A stretch of DNA of 64,000 bases from Gilvimarinus xylanilyticus. Lineage in GTDB: Bacteria > Pseudomonadota > Gammaproteobacteria > Pseudomonadales > Cellvibrionaceae. Location of the stretch: NCBI RefSeq assembly GCF_024195295.1, contig NZ_JAMFTH010000003.1, forward strand, positions 69,501 to 133,500. Reading direction: 5' to 3'. The notes beneath the pieces were generated by a model. That model searched no databases. It saw only the letters and a list, made by a program, of their open reading frames with translations, and was not told the origin of the DNA. The position numbers and the translations under genes were made by a program. Shown here piece after piece: positions 54,411 through 63,007 of the stretch (its first letter is position 1; every line of letters begins with the position of its first letter).

Positions 54411-56111
54411 TTAGTTATCCAGACCTACAGTCCAACCGGCCACCCAGTCGTTGTCGGCGCTTACCGCACCGATAAAGTCAACCGCATCGAAGAAGCTGCT
54501 CGCACCCGAGTCGCCCACCGCAGGAGCGGCGCCGGCTTCAAAGTTATCTTCCAGCATGGTGACGTCGTAAACATCCACATCAATCGCTGCGCCATTGCCG
54601 TCGGTCATGCTGGCGGCAGTGATGTAAGCGCGTGGATTGCTGTCCAAGCCTTCGATAACAACCGCAGGCAGACCACCGGTTACGTTTTCATCCACGATCA
54701 CGTTGTTGGTGTTCTCGCCAGAGGCCAACCAGGCGTTGATGTCGAAGTCGCTGTTGGCAGGGTCAACACCGGCTTTGGTCGCTTCGGTACAAGCGATCAC
54801 GTTGCTCTTGGCAACAGACCAGCCACCCGTTGCGGCGAAGATAGTTTGCGGACCTTCAGAGTCGTCCAACTCCAGACATTCGTTAGAGGCCATGCCATCG
54901 GCGTTAGAGGTGACGATAGAGTTGTACATTTCGAAGTGCGCACCTTCGCGGAACAGCGGGCCTTCCGAGCTACCTTTAGAGCTTGGGTTCTCGCCTTCGT
55001 TTTCGTTCACGTTTGAGGTCACGCAAGTCAGGTTAGAGATACGACCTTTGGTGAAAGGCTCCAGGTCATCGGCGCGACCACCACCAGTGTTATCCGCTTC
55101 GATGCAGCGGTTAGAACCCGAGGTGTGAGTGACCAGCGCGAATTGAATGTCGCCCACCCAACCTTCAGAAAAGTCGATAGAGTCGTCGCCCACGTTTACA
55201 GCAACAACGTTTTTCAGATCAACCGCGCCACCGAACATTTCAAAACCATCGTCCTGAGTGGTGTAGGTTTGTACGTATTCAATTTCGGTACCAGAACCCA
55301 CAGCGTTCAGGGTCAGGCCGTTCAGCTCAGAACCGTCAACCACTTCAAAACCGGCGTGCTTGATCACAACGTAACGCATGATGCCGCTGCTTTCTTCGTT
55401 GTTGTTACCACCGTAAGTGGCCGGACGACCTTCGGCGGTGATGTGACAGTTATGAACATTGTTGTCAGTGGCCTGACGCTGCTCATCGGTACACTTGTTG
55501 GTAATACCGTTACCGTTAATTTGTACACCGCCCCACTCGCCGCGGCTTGACTCATCCGCCAGACCGTCGCGCAGGTCAGATACAGAAGAGAAAACAATCG
55601 GCGCGTCGGCGGTACCTTCGGCAATGATAGAAGAGCCGCGAGCAATGCGAACATAATCGGTAGAGGCAGAGAAAGCGATTTGCGCACCGGCTTCAATGCT
55701 CAGCGCAGGACCGTCGCCTTCCTGGGGAATAGACATACCGTTAGACGCTTGGCTGGCATCAACGTCTTCACCGACCCACAGGCTGTTTTCAAAAATGTGC
55801 AGGCCGCCATCCAGTGAGGGGATGTTCAGATCAACGGTCAGAGGGTTGGTGTCGCTCACAAAAGAAGCGCCGTAAGTACAGTTGCCATCGGCAAAGTTAC
55901 CTTGACGGGTTTGACCATCCGCTTCGTAAGTAGCGCATGGGTTGTCGTCACCACCGCTGCCATTCTCACCGCCACTGTTGTTGGTGATGTTGTTAGTGGT
56001 GTTGTTTGAGTCGATAACAGTGTTGGACGGGTTCAGCTCGATATCACCGCCACCACAGCCAACTAAAACAGCGGCCAATACATTTACGCTTACCAGGGTC
56101 TTGATTTTCAT
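54411..56111 (-). CDS. Beta-helix-like lipoprotein linked to the TonB receptor
   Basis: A 566-residue predicted lipoprotein. The ATG at 56111 (GGAGAG upstream) gives a signal with lipobox LVGC (Cys19), followed by an Asn-rich linker (about 35-55). The rest is beta-rich with helix-like repeats, for example SIEAGAQIAFSASTDYVRIA, APIVFSSVSD, GEWGGVQINGNGI and a series of VVIKHAG / VVAVNVGDDSI / NSIVTSNADG strands. Cysteine pairs in TNKCTDEQ and HNCHIT suggest disulfides. Relatives are often paired with TonB-dependent receptors. A surface binding or enzymatic role is inferred; no catalytic motif is evident. Its upstream region contains a Pho-box-like array. Confidence 0.82.
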   Translation of the reverse strand: MKIKTLVSVNVLAAVLVGCGGGDIELNPSNTVIDSNNTTNNITNNSGGENGSGGDDNPCATYEADGQTRQGNFADGNCTYGASFVSDTNPLTVDLNIPSLDGGLHIFENSLWVGEDVDASQASNGMSIPQEGDGPALSIEAGAQIAFSASTDYVRIARGSSIIAEGTADAPIVFSSVSDLRDGLADESSRGEWGGVQINGNGITNKCTDEQRQATDNNVHNCHITAEGRPATYGGNNNEESSGIMRYVVIKHAGFEVVDGSELNGLTLNAVGSGTEIEYVQTYTTQDDGFEMFGGAVDLKNVVAVNVGDDSIDFSEGWVGDIQFALVTHTSGSNRCIEADNTGGGRADDLEPFTKGRISNLTCVTSNVNENEGENPSSKGSSEGPLFREGAHFEMYNSIVTSNADGMASNECLELDDSEGPQTIFAATGGWSVAKSNVIACTEATKAGVDPANSDFDINAWLASGENTNNVIVDENVTGGLPAVVIEGLDSNPRAYITAASMTDGNGAAIDVDVYDVTMLEDNFEAGAAPAVGDSGASSFFDAVDFIGAVSADNDWVAGWTVGLDN

Positions 56112-56274
56112 AAAGTCCAACTCTCCCCAAGTGGATAGTGTGTCAATTAAGACTGCACACCTGCCGTCAGGCCTGCAGTTGATAATTCGTAGCACTCAAC
56201 GTGCTCATTCCATGGCTAATAAGAAAAGGCCCGGGCAAATGTGCAAATAAATCGGGCCGATTGCTCATGTGGCG

Positions 56275-56322
56275 CCTATACTTGACGAGATTTATGAAAC
56301 TTACGTGACAGCAATATGAAGG
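56275..56322 (-). promoter_or_regulatory. PhoB-box-like array and -10 box
   Basis: On the minus strand four heptamers follow at exactly 11-bp intervals: CCTTCAT (56322-56316), CTGTCAC (56311-56305), GTTTCAT (56300-56294) and CTCGTCA (56289-56283). PhoB binds direct CTGTCAT repeats with this 11-bp period. A -10-like TATAGG follows at 56280-56275, 13 bp after the third repeat, a usual distance. The start would be near 56268, about 157 nt before the lipoprotein ATG. Confidence 0.6.
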
Positions 56323-56433
56323 TTTTATTTCAGCCGGGCAGGCGAAGGAAATTATGCTGAAAGAATAAGGAGGGGGAGATAAGCGGCCACTAACACCCGA
56401 TGGCCGCAGGGATGAAATTTCTAACGCTCAGGG

Positions 56434-57453
56434 TTAAGCATCGCCAAACCAGTGGCGGGTGCGATTGGCAAAGGCCACCAGCGATAACATCACCGGCACT
56501 TCAACCAAAACTCCCACCACGGTCGCGAGCGCCGCGCCCGAGTGCAAGCCAAACAGGGAAATGGCCACCGCCACCGCCAGCTCAAAAAAGTTTGAGGTAG
56601 CAATCATACAGGCCGGAGCCGCCACCTGATGGCGGAGTTTAAGCTTATGCGCCGCCCAATAGGCCAAGGCGAAAATCCCGTAGGTTTGAATCAAAAGCGG
56701 AATCGCGATCAGCACAATCGCCAGGGGTTCGGCCAGAATGCGCTCGGCCTGCAAAGCAAACAACACCACAATAGTGGCCAATAAACCCACAATCGACAGC
56801 GGCTTACTGCGGTGCAAAAAGTTGTCTAAGGCATCCGCGCCACGTCCTAAAAGATGGCGCCGCACTAACATACCGGCCACCAACGGCAGCACCACATAAA
56901 GCCCCACCGACAGCAACAGAGTTTCCCAGGGCACGGCTATATCGGTCACCCCCAGCAACAAGCCGGCAATGGGGGCAAAGGCCACCACCATGATTAAATC
57001 ATTAACCGACACCTGCACCAGCGTGTATGTGGCATCGCCGCGGGTCAGATGACTCCAGATAAACACCATAGCGGTACAAGGTGCCACCCCCAGTAAAATC
57101 ATACCGGCAATATATTCATTGGCCGTTTCCGGCTCGACAATACCGGCAAAAATATAGTGAAAGAACAACACCCCGATGGCCGCCATGGTAAAAGGCTTAA
57201 TCAACCAGTTAATGGCCAGTGTTAGAAAAAGCCCCTTGGGGTCTTTGCCCACATCTTTGACCGAGGCAAAATCCACCTGCACCATCATGGGAAAGATCAT
57301 CAGCCAGATCAGCACCGCCACCGGCAAATTCACCCGCGCCCACTCAAGGGCTGCCACAGCAGAGAAAAACCCCGGAAACACACTCCCCAAAGCCACACCG
57401 GCGACAATGCCTATTGCCACCCACAAGGATAAATACCGCTCGAAAACGCCCAT
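56434..57453 (-). CDS. acr3: Arsenite efflux permease Acr3
   Basis: Acr3 exports arsenite from the cytoplasm. The 339-residue protein has ten membrane helices. The essential cysteine is in [20 protein letters not shown] (about residue 121) and the conserved glutamate region in [34 protein letters not shown] in helix two is also typical. It is not the ArsB type. It is the last gene of arsR-arsC-arsH-acr3 and starts one nucleotide after arsH. Confidence 0.95.
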   Translation of the reverse strand: MGVFERYLSLWVAIGIVAGVALGSVFPGFFSAVAALEWARVNLPVAVLIWLMIFPMMVQVDFASVKDVGKDPKGLFLTLAINWLIKPFTMAAIGVLFFHYIFAGIVEPETANEYIAGMILLGVAPCTAMVFIWSHLTRGDATYTLVQVSVNDLIMVVAFAPIAGLLLGVTDIAVPWETLLLSVGLYVVLPLVAGMLVRRHLLGRGADALDNFLHRSKPLSIVGLLATIVVLFALQAERILAEPLAIVLIAIPLLIQTYGIFALAYWAAHKLKLRHQVAAPACMIATSNFFELAVAVAISLFGLHSGAALATVVGVLVEVPVMLSLVAFANRTRHWFGDA

Positions 57454-57454
57454 G

Positions 57455-58159
57455 CTATAGCTCCTTTTGATTGACGCGCTTGGATAGCTCGGCGGCAGAC
57501 TCCACCCGCTCGGAATAGCGGTCCACCAAGTAGTCTTCGCGCCCCTGCACCAGTAGGGTAAATTTCATCAGCTCTTCCATTACATCCACAATACGGTTGT
57601 AGTAACTGGAAGGCTTCATTCGGTCATTGTCATCAAACTCTAAAAAGGCCTTGGCCACAGATGACTGGTTGGGAATGGTCAGCATACGCATCCACCGGCC
57701 CAGCACCCGCAACTGATTGACCACATTAAACGACTGCGAGCCGCCGCACACCTGCATCACCGCCAGGGTTTTGCCCTGGGTGGGACGCACCGCCCCAAGG
57801 CTAAGGGGAATCCAGTCTATCTGAGCTTTCATAATGCCGGTCATAGAACCGTGACGCTCGGGCGAGCACCACACCATGCCATCGCACCAGGTGGCCAGCT
57901 CGCGCAGCTCGGCCACCTTGGGGTGATCGGCCTCTTCGCTATCGGGTAAAGGCAGCCCGGAGGGGTTAAAAATTCGCGTCTCGGCACCAAACTCACGCAG
58001 CAAGCGCTCGGCCTCTTCCACCACTAATCGGCTAAACGAGCGCGGCCGCAAAGAGCCATACAGCAGTAGGATTTTGGGCGCTCGGGCACCGCTGGCCGCC
58101 AACCTTTCTTTATCGATTGTCTGCAGCGCATCGCGCTGAATGTTAGGCAAATCAGTCAC
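57455..58159 (-). CDS. arsH: ArsH NADPH-dependent FMN reductase
   Basis: ArsH is a flavoprotein of arsenic operons that oxidises trivalent methylarsenicals and uses NADPH. The 234 residues have the flavodoxin-like FMN motif [14 protein letters not shown] (about 32-45), the family word [20 protein letters not shown] and [20 protein letters not shown]. It overlaps the end of arsC by 8 nt and is followed directly by acr3. Presence of arsH suggests the host meets organoarsenicals as well as inorganic arsenic. Confidence 0.95.
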   Translation of the reverse strand: MTDLPNIQRDALQTIDKERLAASGARAPKILLLYGSLRPRSFSRLVVEEAERLLREFGAETRIFNPSGLPLPDSEEADHPKVAELRELATWCDGMVWCSPERHGSMTGIMKAQIDWIPLSLGAVRPTQGKTLAVMQVCGGSQSFNVVNQLRVLGRWMRMLTIPNQSSVAKAFLEFDDNDRMKPSSYYNRIVDVMEELMKFTLLVQGREDYLVDRYSERVESAAELSKRVNQKEL

Positions 58160-58628
58160 GGTAAACCTCCTGCTCGCCTACTTGATTGGCCAAATCGGTT
58201 AACTGCGCCGAGGACAACTCTTCTAAAGGAGCCTTTAGTAACGCGCCAATACGACGCTCCAGCACATTCACCACCGCATCAAAAGCGCTGGCAGAATCAT
58301 CGGCACGCGAAGGATCAGGCAAACCCCAGTGGGCTTTAGCGGCGTCTCCCATCCACAGCGGGCAGGCTTCACCGGCGGCACTGTCGCACACGGTTATCAC
58401 CAAATCCGGCTGGTAATCGGCAAAGTCATCCCAGCTCTGGCTTTTTAAACCCTCGGTGTTAACGCCCTTGTCCTGCAAATAATCGACTGTGAGCGGATGG
58501 ATGCGCCCGGCGGGCTGGCTACCCGCGCTGGCCGCTTGTAAACGACCTTCCCCCAGCCGATTGGCCGTCACCTCTGCCAGCACGCTGCGGCACGCGTTAT
58601 GAGTACACACAAACAGCAATTTTTTCAT
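58152..58628 (-). CDS. arsC: Arsenate reductase ArsC (low-molecular-weight PTPase type)
   Basis: This enzyme reduces arsenate to arsenite for export. The 158 residues start [20 protein letters not shown], with the P-loop CxxxxxR of tyrosine phosphatases at about 8-14. A second redox cysteine may be supplied by [12 protein letters not shown] near residue 80-90, as in thioredoxin-coupled enzymes. A strong AGGAGG site precedes the start. The 53-nt gap from arsR holds a second copy of the operator seen before arsR. It differs from the glutaredoxin-coupled type of E. coli plasmids. Confidence 0.93.
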   Translation of the reverse strand: MKKLLFVCTHNACRSVLAEVTANRLGEGRLQAASAGSQPAGRIHPLTVDYLQDKGVNTEGLKSQSWDDFADYQPDLVITVCDSAAGEACPLWMGDAAKAHWGLPDPSRADDSASAFDAVVNVLERRIGALLKAPLEELSSAQLTDLANQVGEQEVYRD

Positions 58629-58645
58629 TCCAGCCTCCTTTAAAT

Positions 58646-58666
58646 ATATATGGTTTTTCGCATATT
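58646..58666. promoter_or_regulatory. ArsR operator copy between arsR and arsC
   Basis: ATATATGG-TTTTT-CGCATATT repeats the word found before arsR, with the same 8+5+8 layout. ATATG...CATAT is an imperfect dyad, as ArsR dimers bind. It sits 18 nt before the arsC start. Confidence 0.65.
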
Positions 58667-58681
58667 AATGCACAAAAAAAT

Positions 58682-59005
58682 TCAGTCGCAGCAGCGCGCC
58701 TCACCCAAGCGAGCCAAGGCGTCTTTTAAATAGGCGCGATTACCCCCGGCGGCCTGCTCGATAACTGACGCCGCCCAAGCCGGCAACTGCGGGTTCAAGC
58801 GGTAATACATCCACTGCCCCTGGCGGCGGGCCACTAGCAGCTCACATTCGCGCAGCTGCGCTAAATGGCGCGACACCTTGGGCTGGCTTTCAGCAATGGC
58901 GTCAACCAAATCGCACACACACAACTCGCCTTTGTGCTGCAGTAAAAGCACGCAGTGCAGGCGGGTCTCATCGGCTAAACACTTAAAAAAGCTAACTGGG
59001 TTCAT
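58682..59005 (-). CDS. arsR: Arsenic-responsive repressor ArsR
   Basis: A 107-residue winged-helix repressor released from DNA by arsenite. From the ATG at 59005 it reads MNPVSFFKCLADETRLHCVL, the normal start; the frame is open to 59056 but the extra residues are atypical. The metal site ELCVCDLVDAI (about 30-40) holds the vicinal cysteine pair, and the recognition helix is QPKVSRHLAQLREC. C-terminal cysteines (RCCD) might add to sensing. The ribosome site is weak. A matching operator lies just upstream. Confidence 0.94.
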   Translation of the reverse strand: MNPVSFFKCLADETRLHCVLLLQHKGELCVCDLVDAIAESQPKVSRHLAQLRECELLVARRQGQWMYYRLNPQLPAWAASVIEQAAGGNRAYLKDALARLGEARCCD

Positions 59006-59030
59006 GTCGGTCTCGGGGTAAAAAGGCAGA

Positions 59031-59051
59031 ATATATGGAAAATCGCATATA
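59031..59051. promoter_or_regulatory. ArsR operator copy upstream of arsR
   Basis: ATATATGG-AAAAT-CGCATATA shares 15 of 16 flanking bases with the copy before arsC, 385 bp away. It lies 26 nt before the arsR start, suitable for autoregulation. Confidence 0.65.
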
Positions 59052-59090
59052 CTCAAGCAGTAGCTTTACGTGTCAAGCAATCTCCCTCGA

Positions 59091-59660
59091 TCAATCGGGT
59101 AAGCTCACCCCCTGCTCGGCGCCATAGTCGGTCATCTCATCAAACGCGCGGGCCTTTTCGCGGTGCTCGCTCACAATGGATTCGGCCAGGGTGTCCACCT
59201 GCTGCTCCAGCGCTTCACAGTTATCGGCGGGCGGCAGCTGACTGACCTGTAACTCAATTTTATTCACCGCCTGAATCGCCACGACATAGTGCCCCACCAA
59301 ATGGCGCTGAAGCTTCTCAACATAATCGTTAAACGTCTGCTGCAGCTCGGTATCTTCACTGGCCAGGGCGGGCAGCTGCATCAGGGTATCCAAGTCTACG
59401 GTTATGGCGTCTACCTCACAGCGCTGTTCTTGCTCTGCCACCTCCAAGTGCCAGTTAATCGTCCAGCGGTTATAGCCGTGCAGCTTGCGCTCACCTTCGG
59501 TAATGGGCGATGCACTATCCAGCGCCTCGCGCAGGCTCATCTCGCTTTGCGCCGGGCCTGGTACTTCGTAATAGGCGTAGTCGAGCATCTCGCGCACCTC
59601 GGCCCGGGCCTGTACCACCGCCAAACATAAAGCCACCCCAACAACGCTTTTTAACCTCAT
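59091..59660 (-). CDS. DUF922-like exported protein
   Basis: A 189-residue protein with a signal peptide (about 1-20, ending VQARA). The middle and end match DUF922, a family proposed to be secreted zinc proteases: NRWTINWHLEVAEQEQRCEV and AVNKIELQVSQLPPADNCEA, then EKARAFDEMTDYGAEQG. The expected HExxH-like zinc motif is poor here (LQRHLVGHYVVAI), so one ligand or the catalytic glutamate may be missing. Two cysteines could form a disulfide. It is divergent from the chemoreceptor gene and lies beside the ars operon without evident link. Confidence 0.78.
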   Translation of the reverse strand: MRLKSVVGVALCLAVVQARAEVREMLDYAYYEVPGPAQSEMSLREALDSASPITEGERKLHGYNRWTINWHLEVAEQEQRCEVDAITVDLDTLMQLPALASEDTELQQTFNDYVEKLQRHLVGHYVVAIQAVNKIELQVSQLPPADNCEALEQQVDTLAESIVSEHREKARAFDEMTDYGAEQGVSLPD

Positions 59661-59824
59661 AAAAGTCCCTCAAAAACTTGACGATACATGTTGTTCAGCA
59701 CACCCAGAAAACCCCAAAGCCAATTGATTGACGCCCTCGCAAGCATTCCCCAGATATAAAAACGCTTGTCACAAAACCATCACAAAAGCGGCCTATGTTG
59801 TCGCCTGATTCACCGGAGGTAGTC

Positions 59825-62164
59825 GTGAAAATATCCACTCGGACAATGCTTGGCGCCATCAGTCTAACGGTTTTTACAGTGCTGGCCTCGGCCGGCAGTA
59901 TTGGCATACTAACCCTTAAAGACAGTGGTAAAGCCATAGAGGCCAACCTGGAAAAACAGTTCCACGCGATTGCCGTAGGCCGACAAACCGCCATCGACAA
60001 TAGCTTTGCGCAATACCAGGACCTGCTCAGCTCGCTCGCCCGCGGTCGAATGACCCAAGAGGCCCTCTATGGTTTGATTCGCCCTTTTGGCTCCTACCGC
60101 TACGAGGTGGGCATTATGGACAAAAATGCCCTGTCCGACGAGCTACAAGCCTGGTATCAGAATCAGTTCGCCCCCCATTACCGTGAGCAGAGCGGTGGTA
60201 TTGATGCGCCGGTAGAGCAATGGCTCGGCAGCATGAGCATTGAAGCCAAACTGATACAGCACTTTTATTTGCAGACCAACCCGGGCTGGCCCAACCAGCT
60301 GGCCCACATGAGCGATCGCAGTGACGCCACTATTTACGGCCAGCAACACCGCAAATACCACGCAAGCTTTCGCGACCTGGTGCAGCGTTTCGAGCTGGGC
60401 GATTTAATGCTGGTGGACCACAACAGTCAGAAGGTGATCTATTCGGTCAACAAGGGACCGCAGCTGGGCACATCCCTAATCCAGGGGCCTTTTAAAAATA
60501 CCTCGCTGGCGAGCTTGGTAAAGCAGCTGAGGCAGGCGCCCGACCAGTTTGCGATCTCGGATTTTACCCGCAGCCCTTTTAGCTTTAATCGCCTGAGCGG
60601 CTTTATGGGGGTTGCGGTTTATCACGACGCCCACAGCCCCGAGCGCCCCGTTGGCTACTTAATTGCCGAAGTGCCCGCCAGCTTATTGGACCAACTGGTA
60701 TCCAACCAGGGGCGCTGGCAAGAAATGGGGCTGGGCCAAAGCGGCGATGTTTACCTGGCCGATAACCGGGGGCGGGTGTTAACCGCCTTGCGCGCGCAAC
60801 AACAAAACCCGACCGAGCTGATCGAGCAGCTAAACCGCGCGGGGCTGACCCAGCAGGCCAGCGCGCTGCGCCGCCACACCGACGGCGGTGGCTGGCTGAC
60901 CATAGACACGCCACCGGTGCGGGCCGCCAGCCGCGGCGAAGCAGGGGTGGATAGCACACAGGATTACCTGGGCCGCACCATGTACACCGCCTGGCAGCCC
61001 GTCCGGCTTGGCGGGCAGAGCTACGCCCTGATTGTGCAGCAGAGTCCGGATGAAGTTTTCGCTGCCCTGAGCGAGCTGCGCGGTCGGGTGATTGGCAGCA
61101 TTGCCCTGGCCGCGGCCGTGCTGATTTTGCTGGCCGCCATGGCCGCCTTTTGCTTTTCCCGCTACCTCGCCCGCCCCATGACCCGCCTGGCTGCCACAAT
61201 TGAAACGGCGGCCAAGTCGCGAGATTTACGAGCCAGCTTTGACACCTCGCGCAGCGATGAAGTGGGCGATATTAGCCGCAGCTTGAACAGCCTGTTTAGC
61301 GCACTCAGCACCACCTTGCATACGGTGCAGCACGCCATGCACGATTCGGCCAGCACCGCCACCGAAAACGCCGCCACCAGTGCCAGCTGCCGACGCGACG
61401 CACAAACCCAACGCCGCGAGATGGGCGAAGTGGATCGCGAGCTTGACCAAGTAGGCCAGGCGTTGCAGCAAATGCACAGTGAGCTATACGCCAGCGCCGA
61501 GAAAACCCGCGACACCAGTCAGGAGGCGCGCTCAGGCAAGCACCAAATGCGCGATGTGGTCGAGCAGGTTAATCGCCTGCAAACCCAAATCGCACACTCG
61601 GGCGAGAGCATGCAGGCGCTGACCGACGCGGCGGACGCCATTGTCGCGGTGGTGGACACCATCAAAGGCGTGGCCGAACAAACCAACCTGCTGGCACTCA
61701 ATGCCGCCATTGAGGCCGCTCGGGCGGGCGAACACGGCCGCGGATTTGCGGTGGTGGCCGACGAGGTCAGACGCTTATCGGCCAGTACGCACGACGCCAC
61801 AGGCGAAATCCAGCAACTGATCGACCGCCTGCGCACCACCGTCGACTCAACCGCCCAGGGGCTGGCCGGCGAGCGCGAGAGCGCTGCCCGCTGCGTGGAG
61901 CTGGCCAGTGCCACCGAGCAATCGCTCAGCCTGATTCAGCGCTCGGTGGCAGATATCGAAGCGGTGATGGCGCGTATCGCCGATCAGTCAGAAGGCGAGT
62001 GCCAGCGCGCCGATCACAGTCGCAACGCCCTTACCACGTTGCTGCAGACCGTGGACCATACCGACGCCTCCATCGCCCAGATGGCCCACAGTGCCGAGCG
62101 CCAGAAGGAGATTGCCCAGACCAGCTTGGAAAGCTTAAACGTCATTCGCCTGGCCGAGAAATAG
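59825..62164 (+). CDS. Methyl-accepting chemotaxis protein
   Basis: A 779-residue chemoreceptor. The GTG at 59825 is preferred because a perfect GGAGG lies 6 nt upstream; an ATG at 59795 would add 10 residues. One membrane helix at about 8-28, a large periplasmic sensor domain (about 30-415, probably a Cache type), a second helix at about 418-440 ([20 protein letters not shown]), a HAMP region (about 441-495) and the signalling domain. The hairpin tip that contacts CheA/CheW is typical: [20 protein letters not shown]. The ligand is not known. Together with PomAB it indicates a motile, chemotactic cell. Confidence 0.95.
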   Translation: MKISTRTMLGAISLTVFTVLASAGSIGILTLKDSGKAIEANLEKQFHAIAVGRQTAIDNSFAQYQDLLSSLARGRMTQEALYGLIRPFGSYRYEVGIMDKNALSDELQAWYQNQFAPHYREQSGGIDAPVEQWLGSMSIEAKLIQHFYLQTNPGWPNQLAHMSDRSDATIYGQQHRKYHASFRDLVQRFELGDLMLVDHNSQKVIYSVNKGPQLGTSLIQGPFKNTSLASLVKQLRQAPDQFAISDFTRSPFSFNRLSGFMGVAVYHDAHSPERPVGYLIAEVPASLLDQLVSNQGRWQEMGLGQSGDVYLADNRGRVLTALRAQQQNPTELIEQLNRAGLTQQASALRRHTDGGGWLTIDTPPVRAASRGEAGVDSTQDYLGRTMYTAWQPVRLGGQSYALIVQQSPDEVFAALSELRGRVIGSIALAAAVLILLAAMAAFCFSRYLARPMTRLAATIETAAKSRDLRASFDTSRSDEVGDISRSLNSLFSALSTTLHTVQHAMHDSASTATENAATSASCRRDAQTQRREMGEVDRELDQVGQALQQMHSELYASAEKTRDTSQEARSGKHQMRDVVEQVNRLQTQIAHSGESMQALTDAADAIVAVVDTIKGVAEQTNLLALNAAIEAARAGEHGRGFAVVADEVRRLSASTHDATGEIQQLIDRLRTTVDSTAQGLAGERESAARCVELASATEQSLSLIQRSVADIEAVMARIADQSEGECQRADHSRNALTTLLQTVDHTDASIAQMAHSAERQKEIAQTSLESLNVIRLAEK

Positions 62165-62191
62165 TTTACACTGGCGCTTTGCTTAGCGGCG

Positions 62192-62219
62192 CCATGTCTT
62201 ACGTACCATGTCTTACGTA
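62192..62219 (+). repeat. 14-bp tandem duplication spanning the trmO start
   Basis: CCATGTCTTACGTA occurs twice in tandem. The first ATG (62194) opens a nine-codon frame that ends at a TAG at 62221, overlapping the true trmO start at 62208. The two starts are in different frames. Confidence 0.9.
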
Positions 62220-62933
62220 CTAGAACCCATCGGAGCGGTGCGTTCCTGCTTTACCGCCAAATTCGGCATTCCCCGCCAAAGCGGGCTGGCGAGCAACGCC
62301 CGCGCGGTGCTGGAGTTTTACCCGCCCTATGATCAGGCCAGCGCGTTTACAGGGTTGGAAGAGTGCAGCCACCTGTGGGTGGAATTTATTTTTCACCAGT
62401 TCAAGGCCACCGAATTCCGCCCCCGAGTGCGCCCGCCGCGCTTGGGCGGCAACCAAACCCTGGGGGTATTCGCCACCCGCGCGCCCAACCGCCCCAACCG
62501 TCTGGGCCTGTCGGTGGTTAAACTGGAACGAGTCGAAATAACCGGCGGCAAAGCCCGCCTGCACATCAGCGGCCACGACCTGTTAGACGGCACCCCGATT
62601 CTGGACATAAAACCCTATGTCCCCTACGCCGACAACCTACCCGAGGCGCGCAACACCATTGCCCCGGCCCCGCCGGCGCTTATCCCCGTACGCTTTAGCG
62701 AGCCGGCATTGGAGCAGTGCAAAAACCACAGCGCCCGCCTGGGCCAAGCGCTGCAGCCGTTGATTGAGCAACTGCTGGCCCAAGACCCTCGCCCCCAGTA
62801 CCAACAACCGGACCCCGAACGCCGCTACGCCATGACCCTGTTTGATCTGGATGTGGCCTGGCACTATTGGCTGAAGGGGGAAAGTCATGGGGTCGAGGTT
62901 TGTAGCGTCCGACGTCTGACGTCTGACGTCTGA
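62208..62933 (+). CDS. trmO: tRNA (t6A37) N6-methyltransferase TrmO
   Basis: TrmO (TsaA family) methylates threonylcarbamoyladenosine at position 37 of tRNA-Thr using S-adenosylmethionine. The 241 residues match the family length. The N-terminal beta-barrel is seen in LEPIGAVRSCFTAKFGIPRQ followed by SGLASNARAVLEF, then SHLWVEFIFHQF, and the signature GVFATRAPNRPNRLGLSVV. The C-terminal domain has YAMTLFDLDVAWHYW. Its start lies within a tandem duplication, and its last residues (SVRRLTSDV) and stop codon are encoded by a GACGTCT heptamer array, so the native C-terminus may have been altered by the repeat. Confidence 0.93.
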   Translation: MSYVLEPIGAVRSCFTAKFGIPRQSGLASNARAVLEFYPPYDQASAFTGLEECSHLWVEFIFHQFKATEFRPRVRPPRLGGNQTLGVFATRAPNRPNRLGLSVVKLERVEITGGKARLHISGHDLLDGTPILDIKPYVPYADNLPEARNTIAPAPPALIPVRFSEPALEQCKNHSARLGQALQPLIEQLLAQDPRPQYQQPDPERRYAMTLFDLDVAWHYWLKGESHGVEVCSVRRLTSDV

Positions 62934-62936
62934 CGG
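62911..62936 (+). repeat. GACGTCT heptamer array at the end of trmO
   Basis: Three perfect copies of GACGTCT and a partial fourth (GACGG). The trmO stop TGA (62931-62933) lies in it. Related words occur after ntrC and between the GNAT and fadL genes. Confidence 0.88.
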
Positions 62937-62951
62937 GTTTTATGCTATCAT
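62923..62951 (+). promoter_or_regulatory. Possible sigma-70 promoter of serA
   Basis: CTGACG (62923-62928) and TATCAT (62946-62951) are spaced by 17 bp and match 4 and 5 of 6 consensus bases. The -35-like word is part of the heptamer array. The start would be near 62958, 50 nt before serA. Confidence 0.4.
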
Positions 62952-63007
62952 CGCGCGCTTTTCCTACCCCCTAAATCCATTCGCCGCAAGCTGAGGTCTG
63001 ACCGACT

